Assembly (NCBI GenBank): GCA_002696885.1
Contig: NZSO01000070.1
Coordinates: 20,929-26,278, forward strand
Length of the DNA stretch: 5,350 nt
Direction: 5' to 3'
From: Verrucomicrobiales bacterium
GTDB taxonomy: Bacteria; Verrucomicrobiota; Verrucomicrobiia; Verrucomicrobiales; DEV007
The position numbers were made by a program, and so were the translations under genes. Every line of letters begins with the position of its first letter. Position 1 is the stretch's first letter. Shown here piece after piece: positions 1 to 4,682 of this stretch. The notes under the pieces are model-generated. The model made no database searches. It was not told the DNA's origin and was given only the letters and a program-made list of their open reading frames with translations.

Positions 1-1205
1 TCAGGTTGAGAATAAGTGATACGGATACACTCTTTGGAATGTTGTATCGGTTCATCAATTCCATAGAAAAAATATTCCCCAGGCACGATCAGAACATTTC
101 TCTTTTTTAATCGTTCGTATAATTTTTTTGTTGTTATCGGTAAGTTCGGGAACCAAAACCATAAAAAGAATGCTCCCTCCGCTTCGTGAATTTTATATGG
201 TATTGTATCACTAAATGCTTTCTGAACATATGAAATGGCTGCTTTCATTTTTTTTAGATAGAAAGGCCTAATCACATTGCTGCTTATATCGAGTATCTCC
301 CCACTTTCTATTAAGGGTAATGTAACCGCTTGTCCGATGTTGTTGTTAGCTAATCCTATAATCGCATTGGCTGCGGATATTTTTTCTATTATTCTTTCAT
401 GCCCAATTACAATGCCTGTTCGGGTGCCTGGTAGACCAAGTTTAGATAAGCTTAGCGTTAAAATAATATGTTCATCATATATGGGATTGGCGGATTTATA
501 AATTGCACCGGGAAAGGGAATGCCATAGGCGTTATCAATAATTAGAGGAATGTGATTGGATTTTGCAATTGATGATAATTGTGTAATTTCTCTGTCGGTT
601 AATACGTTGCCACTTGGATTAGTTGGCCTGGAAACACAGAGAGCAGCTATTTCTTTTGTGATTAGAAGCTTTTTAAAATCCACCCGGTACTTGAATGTAT
701 TATCGCTTGTATTTTCAATTAGCCCTGGATTTGCCCTGAAGAGATCATTATTAATTCCCTGATTGGCATATCCTATGTACTCAGGTGCTATAGGAAGAAG
801 AATTTTCTTTTTGGTGCCATCTGAGAATTTTCCTGCCAATAGATTAAATAAAAAGAAAAACGCGGTCTGTGCCCCAGAGGTGATTGAGATATTTTTAGAA
901 CTGAGGTTCCAGTTATATTTTTTGTTTAATAGGTTTACCAGTTTTTTTATGAATTCAGGATTACCGGAAGGACCATCATAATCACCAAGAATAGTATCAA
1001 GTTTTTCTGGTGTAGTGAGAAGGGATTCTATTTGCTTTCTCCATATGGTTTGCACTTCTGGAATGGCGGCAGGATTGCCACCCCCCATCATTCTCATTTC
1101 TTTGTTTTCTGCCAATGCTTCGCCAAGCCCTTGCATTAGCTCAACGATGCCACAATCAGCTCCAATTTTTTCCCCAAAACTAGAGAACGAGAAATTAAAA
1201 CCCAT
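1..1205 (-). CDS. avtA: Valine-pyruvate aminotransferase, 3' end cut by window edge
   Basis: PLP-dependent fold-type I aminotransferase, cytosolic. AvtA makes L-valine from 2-oxoisovalerate using alanine as amino donor, releasing pyruvate. My translation of the minus strand gives 401 residues that track the E. coli protein (about 417 aa) almost end to end, so only some 15 residues are missing at the left edge. Landmarks: MGGGNPAAIPE at 40-50, GDYDGPSGNPE at 74-84, APEYIGYA at 140-147, RPTNPSGN at 193-200 (Asn196), DNAYG at 224-228 (PLP-ring Asp224), SLSKLGLPGTR at 252-262 with Lys255 as the Schiff-base lysine, EGAFFLWFWF at 343-352, and Arg395 in CIRITY as the likely substrate-carboxylate arginine. 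All key residues are present. The ATG at 1205 is chosen because an in-frame TGA lies three codons upstream; no Shine-Dalgarno is visible. It is divergent from infA. The specific AvtA assignment rests on remembered similarity to E. coli AvtA and is strong. Confidence 0.95.
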   Translation of the reverse strand, partial: MGFNFSFSSFGEKIGADCGIVELMQGLGEALAENKEMRMMGGGNPAAIPEVQTIWRKQIESLLTTPEKLDTILGDYDGPSGNPEFIKKLVNLLNKKYNWNLSSKNISITSGAQTAFFFLFNLLAGKFSDGTKKKILLPIAPEYIGYANQGINNDLFRANPGLIENTSDNTFKYRVDFKKLLITKEIAALCVSRPTNPSGNVLTDREITQLSSIAKSNHIPLIIDNAYGIPFPGAIYKSANPIYDEHIILTLSLSKLGLPGTRTGIVIGHERIIEKISAANAIIGLANNNIGQAVTLPLIESGEILDISSNVIRPFYLKKMKAAISYVQKAFSDTIPYKIHEAEGAFFLWFWFPNLPITTKKLYERLKKRNVLIVPGEYFFYGIDEPIQHSKECIRITYSQP

Positions 1206-1259
1206 AACGATTCATTTAATTCAGATAACCTATTTCTAATTGTTTGAAATAATTCTTTT

Positions 1260-1265
1260 TGTCAA
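1260..1265 (-). promoter_or_regulatory. Possible -35 element of the avtA promoter
   Basis: Read on the minus strand this is a perfect TTGACA, starting 60 bases upstream of the avtA ATG. No good -10 lies at the expected spacing: the hexamer 17 bases downstream reads CAATTA, a poor match. It may therefore be coincidental in AT-rich DNA. It is listed because it is the only full consensus hexamer in the divergent gap. Confidence 0.25.
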
Positions 1266-1278
1266 AGAAGGATCTGTG

Positions 1279-1295
1279 CAATATTAACAATATTG
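1279..1295. repeat. Palindrome in the avtA-infA divergent gap
   Basis: Perfect 7-bp inverted repeat, CAATATT / AATATTG, separated by AAC. It also reads as two direct copies of CAATATT. It lies about midway between the two divergent starts. Its right arm overlaps a weak -35-like TTGTGC (1293-1298) that could pair with the -10-like TATATA at 1319-1324, though the 20-base spacing is too long for a standard sigma-70 promoter. Either a small operator or chance symmetry in AT-rich DNA. Confidence 0.35.
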
Positions 1296-1342
1296 TGCTA
1301 TATTTACTTCTAGTTGTTTATATAGCAACAATTCTATTAATT

Positions 1343-1657
1343 ATGGGAAACGAAAAAAGGACAAGAGCACGTAAGGCTCGATCAAGAGCGGTAGATAAAA
1401 AAGCTATCGAAGAAGGTAAGCGCCGACGTAGAGATGGAGGATCAAGTTCAAAATCTCAAGAAGTTGAGGGAACAATTTCTGCGGTTCTTGCGGGGACAAT
1501 GTTCAAAGTGAAGCTTGCCAATGGCCATGAGTTGCTTGCACATATATCTGGGAAAATGCGTAAAAGATTCATTAGGCTCGTGGTTGGTGATAAGGTTAAG
1601 CTCGAGGTATCGCCCTATGATATTGATAAGGCGCGTATCACTTACCGGCTTGGATAG
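1343..1657 (+). CDS. infA: Translation initiation factor IF-1 with basic N-terminal extension
   Basis: IF-1 binds the 30S A site during initiation and works with IF-2 and IF-3. Residues 40-104 are a full S1-like OB-fold domain. The signature run is GTMFKVKLANGHELLAHISG (51-70), continued by KMRKRFIR, GDKVKLEVSPYDIDKARI and YRL, matching bacterial IF-1 throughout. Usual IF-1 is about 72 residues. Here 104 residues are read from the ATG at 1343, because about 38 residues rich in Lys and Arg (15 basic, including RRRR at 27-30) precede the domain. The reading frame is open back to a TTG at 1259, but that would add a hydrophobic AT-rich stretch before the basic region, so I reject it. An internal start nearer the core is not obvious: no Met precedes Met53 in the OB fold. 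No clear Shine-Dalgarno. The gene is divergent from avtA and 100 bases ahead of parB. Confidence 0.92.
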   Translation: MGNEKRTRARKARSRAVDKKAIEEGKRRRRDGGSSSKSQEVEGTISAVLAGTMFKVKLANGHELLAHISGKMRKRFIRLVVGDKVKLEVSPYDIDKARITYRLG

Positions 1658-1757
1658 GGTATTACTACTTACAAACCTTTAATTGGCTGATAAGATTTTT
1701 TGAATTTTTCTTACAGCTTGTCTTGATACTTAGCACAGAATCGCCTAGCCTCAATCT

Positions 1758-2663
1758 ATGGCCAAACAGGCTCTAGGAAAAGGATTAGGAGCGCTAATCG
1801 GAAAAGTTAGTAAAGACAGCTCAAAAGCAGAACCGGTTAAATCAGACCCAGGTCCTGATGATCGTGTTGTTTCCGTGTCTTTATCAGAAATTGTTCCGAG
1901 CCCACTTCAGCCCAGAAAACAATTTAACGATGATGCACTAAGCGACCTTGTTGATTCAATCAGGGAGCATGGAGTGATTCAGCCATTAATTGTACGAGAT
2001 GTTAAAGGAAAACTTGAGCTGATTGCTGGAGAGAGGCGATGGAGGGCTTGTCAAAGTTTAGAACTTGATTCAGTACCAGTTATTTGCCGGGAAGCCAGTG
2101 ACAGAGATGTGCTTGAAATGGCATTGATAGAAAATCTTCAACGTGAGGATTTAAATCCGGTTGAAGAAGCTCAAGCTTACACAAAGCTAGCCAAAGATTT
2201 TGGTATGACCCAGGAGCAAATTTCTTCAAGGGTCGGCAAGAACCGTACGACTGTTGCTAATGCAATGAGACTATTGGATCTCGCAGCTGACGTTCAAAAG
2301 CTTCTTGCTTCAGGAGAAATAAGCGTTGGCCATGCAAAGGTAATACTGAGCATTAAATCAAAAACTGATCAGGCTAAGGTAGCTGCTCTAATAATTAAAG
2401 GTCATTTGACCGTTAGAGCGACTGAGAAACTTATTGGACAATTCCAGAACCCTGATTCAAAAAAAATTGGCGGTAAAAAAGTTAAATCGAATCCGCAATT
2501 ATCTGCAGCGCTTTCCAAAATTCAGGAGCTACTCCGAGAAAGATTTGCTACACAAGTTTATCTTAATCAAGGTTCAAAAAAGGGAAAAATTGAGATTGAA
2601 TATTACAACAACGATGATCTAGAGCGATTGCTTGAGCTCATGGGGATTGATAATGTCGACTAA
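1758..2663 (+). CDS. parB: Chromosome partitioning protein ParB (Spo0J family)
   Basis: ParB is a CTP-dependent DNA clamp that loads at parS sites near the origin, spreads along DNA, and works with the ParA/Soj ATPase in segregation and SMC loading. The 301 residues are typical for chromosomal ParB. Order: ALGKGLGALIG at 5-15 (the conserved N-terminal ParA-contacting peptide), PSPLQPRKQF at 47-56, GVIQPLIVR at 72-80, the CTP-binding AGERRWRA at 90-97, IENLQREDLNPVEEAQAY at 124-141, a helix-turn-helix at about 150-175 (MTQEQISSRVGKNRTTVANA), and a C-terminal dimerisation segment at about 275-296 (KGKIEIEYYNNDDLERLLEL). The ATG at 1758 places the N-terminal peptide where the family has it; no Shine-Dalgarno is seen. 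No parA lies beside it in this window, and no parS-like TGTTTCACGTGAAACA was found by eye. The 3' end overlaps the next gene by 11 bases. Confidence 0.96.
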   Translation: MAKQALGKGLGALIGKVSKDSSKAEPVKSDPGPDDRVVSVSLSEIVPSPLQPRKQFNDDALSDLVDSIREHGVIQPLIVRDVKGKLELIAGERRWRACQSLELDSVPVICREASDRDVLEMALIENLQREDLNPVEEAQAYTKLAKDFGMTQEQISSRVGKNRTTVANAMRLLDLAADVQKLLASGEISVGHAKVILSIKSKTDQAKVAALIIKGHLTVRATEKLIGQFQNPDSKKIGGKKVKSNPQLSAALSKIQELLRERFATQVYLNQGSKKGKIEIEYYNNDDLERLLELMGIDNVD

Positions 2664-3594
2664 CTCTAAGAGGCGCTTATCTCTTATTGCGATTGCAGCA
2701 GGGTGCACCCTTATTTTGCAATTACTGAATGGTTGTAAGCCAAATGATAAAGCTTTTTCAGGTGAATTAGCCTATAAACATGTAGAGGCTCTGGTCAATT
2801 TTGGTCCTAGAGAACCAGGTTCACAATCAATAATTAAAGCTCAGAATTATATAGAAAAAGAACTCAATGAATTTGGTTGGAAAATCTTTAGACAAAGTTT
2901 TTCTGATCAAACCCCTCAAGGAGAGAAAGATTTTGTAAATTTAAGAGCCAGGTTTTCCTCGGGTGATAATGATATAGATTGGAAAGATGGTGGAGGTAAG
3001 ATTTTAGTATGCTCTCATTATGATACTAAAATTATGGAGAGTATTAATTTTTTGGGTGCTAATGACGGGGGATCTAGCACTGGAATATTGATCGAGTTGG
3101 GGCGAGTTCTTTCAAAAAATCCAAACCGAGCAAGTCGGATAGAATTAGTTTTTTTTGATGGGGAAGAGGCAGTCGTTGATTTCACTGCTGTCGACGGACT
3201 TTATGGGAGCCGTCACTATGCGAAGTACTGGAGAAGTGCACCTCAAGAAAAGAAACCAGTAGCTGCATATGTTCTTGATCTTGTTGGAGACAAAAATATG
3301 AGAATTGATCCCCCGATTGATTCTCCACCTCATTTGCTTTCTCAATTATACAAAGCATCAAGACAAATAGGTAAGAAATCTCTGTTTGGCATTCATCCCA
3401 CTCCGATCACTGATGACCATGTTCCGTTGAACGCTGCTGGTATTCCCGCAATAGATATCATCGATTCCGCATATATCAGTGGTGGGAAGTGGCACCAAGA
3501 GGGTGATAATATGGATTCAATTTCATCGCAGAGTTTAAATCTTATTGGTGATGTAATGCTGCAAATAATTGAAAATTCAATTTCCTCCAATTGA
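2653..3594 (+). CDS. M28-family glutaminyl-peptide cyclotransferase-like lipoprotein
   Basis: Predicted zinc enzyme of the animal-type glutaminyl cyclase branch of peptidase family M28. These enzymes turn N-terminal Gln into pyroglutamate; relatives are aminopeptidases. Starting at ATG 2653 gives 313 residues with a basic n-region (MSTNSKRR), a hydrophobic segment at about 9-26, and a lipobox-like LNGC ending at Cys28; an alternative AAGC ends at Cys18. Export and lipid anchoring are therefore likely. Catalytic landmarks match human QPCT: SHYDTK 121-126, ANDGGSSTG 136-144 (Asp138, zinc), FFDGEEA 167-173 (catalytic Glu171, zinc Glu172), DGLYGSRHYA 181-190, DLVG 209-212 (Asp209), TDDHVPL 253-259, and KWHQEGDNMDSI 279-290 (His281, zinc). 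The set is complete. A TTG start at 2632 would add seven residues, but the ATG follows GGGGA at 2642-2646 at suitable spacing and leaves a normal signal peptide. The overlap with parB suggests coupling. Cyclase versus aminopeptidase activity is inferred. Confidence 0.88.
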   Translation: MSTNSKRRLSLIAIAAGCTLILQLLNGCKPNDKAFSGELAYKHVEALVNFGPREPGSQSIIKAQNYIEKELNEFGWKIFRQSFSDQTPQGEKDFVNLRARFSSGDNDIDWKDGGGKILVCSHYDTKIMESINFLGANDGGSSTGILIELGRVLSKNPNRASRIELVFFDGEEAVVDFTAVDGLYGSRHYAKYWRSAPQEKKPVAAYVLDLVGDKNMRIDPPIDSPPHLLSQLYKASRQIGKKSLFGIHPTPITDDHVPLNAAGIPAIDIIDSAYISGGKWHQEGDNMDSISSQSLNLIGDVMLQIIENSISSN

Positions 3595-3599
3595 ATTTT
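3572..3599 (+). terminator. AT-rich hairpin over the stop codon, probable terminator
   Basis: Perfect 11-bp stem (AAAATTCAATT, 3572-3582, with AATTGAATTTT, 3589-3599) and a six-base TCCTCC loop. It is followed by ATATTTTTAA, giving a T-rich tail. The right arm contains the TGA stop of the cyclase-like gene, so the hairpin lies partly inside the coding sequence. Only one pair is G-C, so stability is modest. It is well placed to end the parB-cyclase transcript; the alternative is an mRNA 3'-end stabiliser. Confidence 0.55.
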
Positions 3600-3669
3600 A
3601 TATTTTTAACTGTGTTAAAGCGTGTTGAGTGTGATCCACAGATTTCTAATAATCGTATAATTATTTGAA

Positions 3670-3906
3670 ATGAAATTACTTAAATACACTGAAGTTCAAG
3701 ATGATGATGAAAATGCTATTATTTTTCAGCTTTGGGAATTTGATAACTCTGACTCATACACAATCACAGCAAATGTAAACGGCACTCCGGCCAGAATAGA
3801 GGGTTGGAATGGCTGGGATTTTGAAGATCACTTCACAAAAGAAGAGGCCCTAGAAGCCCTCCAATCTTACGAAGACTCATTTAAGACGACTCAAACGTCC
3901 TCATAA
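3670..3906 (+). CDS. Small acidic protein of unknown function
   Basis: I do not recognise this 78-residue protein. It is rich in Asp and Glu (for example DDDEN at 11-15 and a C-terminal helix-like HFTKEEALEALQSYEDSF at 54-71) and has three Trp residues (22, 45, 48) around an NGTPARIEGWNGWDFEDHF stretch. The pattern suggests a small beta-sheet followed by an amphipathic helix, and a soluble cytosolic protein: there is no signal peptide, membrane segment or cysteine. The ATG at 3670 is the first possible start because an in-frame TAA lies at 3658-3660; no Shine-Dalgarno is visible. Coding is supported by ordered amino-acid composition and no competing frame, but not by a known family. It sits 75 bases after the cyclase gene, beyond the hairpin there, so it probably has its own promoter. 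It converges on the DUF3303-like gene with a 63-base gap. Confidence 0.7.
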   Translation: MKLLKYTEVQDDDENAIIFQLWEFDNSDSYTITANVNGTPARIEGWNGWDFEDHFTKEEALEALQSYEDSFKTTQTSS

Positions 3907-3969
3907 GTTTAAAATTATAAGCCGTCTTGCTGACTTAAAATTAGTTTCAAGAAAAACATTTAGGCGTTT

Positions 3970-4272
3970 TTAGCCTTCCTCATCGGCAGGTAAGGCCTTA
4001 CCAATTTCTCTTCCAGTCGTATCATCGACGACTGGTGAAATCGTTAAATCCATGAATTGGTTCCACCCCATGGCGTATGAGGTAATTGCCTTGATGTCAT
4101 CTGTTTCGAAGATGGCAACTCCTGAACCGTTAACCATATCGTGCCAACGTCCAACCAATTTCAAATTATCTCCCATTAATGCCTCATCCTCCTCTGGAGT
4201 CATTGCTGCAAAATGTCTGATCACATCGTGATTAAATCCCTCGTGTAACTGCCAAGAAACTAAAAATAGCAT
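3970..4272 (-). CDS. DUF3303-like small protein
   Basis: A 100-residue protein resembling the DUF3303 family: small stand-alone alpha/beta proteins, probably with a ferredoxin-like (dimeric alpha-beta barrel) fold, of unknown function. Visible in the sequence are a first strand MLFLVSWQL (1-9), a helix with the acidic TPEEDEAL (25-32), the central strand-turn-strand LKLVGRWHDMVNGSGVAIFE (37-56), then DDIKAITSYAMGWNQFMDLT (58-77) and a closing strand ISPVVDD (78-84). The conserved-looking GRWHD and GWNQFMD motifs are what prompted the family call. There is no signal peptide or membrane helix. The ATG at 4272 puts the first strand at the N-terminus, as expected. No Shine-Dalgarno; an inverted repeat lies 8 bases upstream. 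It is convergent with the small acidic gene. The family is from memory and could not be searched. Confidence 0.8.
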   Translation of the reverse strand: MLFLVSWQLHEGFNHDVIRHFAAMTPEEDEALMGDNLKLVGRWHDMVNGSGVAIFETDDIKAITSYAMGWNQFMDLTISPVVDDTTGREIGKALPADEEG

Positions 4273-4279
4273 AATAATT

Positions 4280-4307
4280 TTAATAAATATTCAGTTACAT
4301 TTATTAA
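4280..4307. repeat. 9-bp inverted repeat just upstream of the DUF3303-like start
   Basis: TTAATAAAT (4280-4288) and ATTTATTAA (4299-4307) are perfect complements around a 10-base spacer. The nearer edge is 8 bases before the ATG of the minus-strand gene. Position fits an operator or a 5'-leader hairpin affecting translation. All 18 arm bases are A or T in an AT-rich gap, so chance is a real alternative. Confidence 0.35.
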
Positions 4308-4491
4308 CTTCCTCTGAAAAAAGTCAAAATGTAATATTTTTTTGCCTCAGTAGTATTCTTAATAAGGTTGTGTTTTTAGGGATTCTCATAATAAAGAATA
4401 AAACACCAAAACTTTACCTTGCGGATAATGTCGACTTTGCTAGTTTTTGAGCCCCACATTAGTGATTTATGGTCTCTGTAGATCACTTAAA

Positions 4492-4565
4492 GCGCCCGTA
4501 GCTCAACTGGATAGAGTGCCTGACTACGGATCAGGAGGTTAGGGGTTCGACTCCTCTCGGGCGCG
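4492..4565 (+). tRNA. tRNA-Arg (anticodon ACG)
   Basis: A complete 74-base cloverleaf can be folded by hand. Acceptor GCGCCCG (4492-4498) pairs fully with CGGGCGC (4558-4564), with discriminator G at 4565. The D-arm is GCTC...GAGT with one G-U pair. The anticodon stem CCTGA/TCAGG encloses loop CTACGGA, with anticodon ACG at 4526-4528. The variable loop is five bases (AGGTT), and the T-arm is AGGGG-TTCGACT-CCTCT with one G-U pair. The 3' CCA is not encoded (CTT follows), so it must be added by CCA-adding enzyme. A34 is expected to be converted to inosine by TadA so that it reads CGU, CGC and CGA. The gene stands alone, followed closely by a terminator. Confidence 0.97.
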
Positions 4566-4586
4566 CTTCTTCTTTTCCCTTTTATT

Positions 4587-4610
4587 AAAGACTGAAGTCA
4601 GTCTTTTGTT
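4587..4610 (+). terminator. Rho-independent terminator after tRNA-Arg
   Basis: An 8-bp perfect stem AAAGACTG / CAGTCTTT (4587-4594 and 4599-4606) with AAGT tetraloop, running into TTTTGTTT. It lies 22 bases after the tRNA and should end its transcript. Read from the other strand, the T-rich tail is shorter, so it may also help stop the converging pentapeptide-repeat gene, less efficiently. Confidence 0.75.
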
Positions 4611-4682
4611 TAAATTAGTGCGAATTCCGTGTCCAGGCGGGAGTATTCTTCAAAACCTTTGTATTAAAAAAGATTGTTTAAG

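Noticed and set aside
277..1239. Several plus-strand open frames (277-501, 556-762, 763-981, 1015-1239)
   Set aside because: They are antisense to the clearly real avtA gene, whose protein matches its family along its whole length.
1259..1342. TTG start giving IF-1 a further 28-residue hydrophobic leader
   Set aside because: It would place a membrane-like segment before a cytosolic ribosome factor. The stretch is AT-rich intergenic DNA translated by chance, and an ATG follows at 1343.
2434..2622. 62-codon frame inside parB
   Set aside because: Out-of-frame shadow within a conserved ParB coding region; the composition is low in complexity and family-free.
3145..3590. Minus-strand open frames within the cyclase-like gene
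   Set aside because: Antisense to the region carrying the conserved zinc and catalytic motifs.
3962..3976. AGGC/GCCT mini-hairpin at the end of the DUF3303-like gene
   Set aside because: Only four base pairs with a seven-base loop; too weak to call a terminator.
4428..4481. 17-residue frame starting MSTLLVFEP, sharing the 13-base word GATAATGTCGACT with the start of the cyclase-like gene at 2649-2661
   Set aside because: A single 13-base match is not surprising in 5 kb, the frame is very short, and the two regions share nothing beyond that word.
4492..4680. tRNA-Arg 3' end as an integrase attachment site
   Set aside because: No second copy of the tRNA 3' end and no integrase or phage gene is visible in the window.
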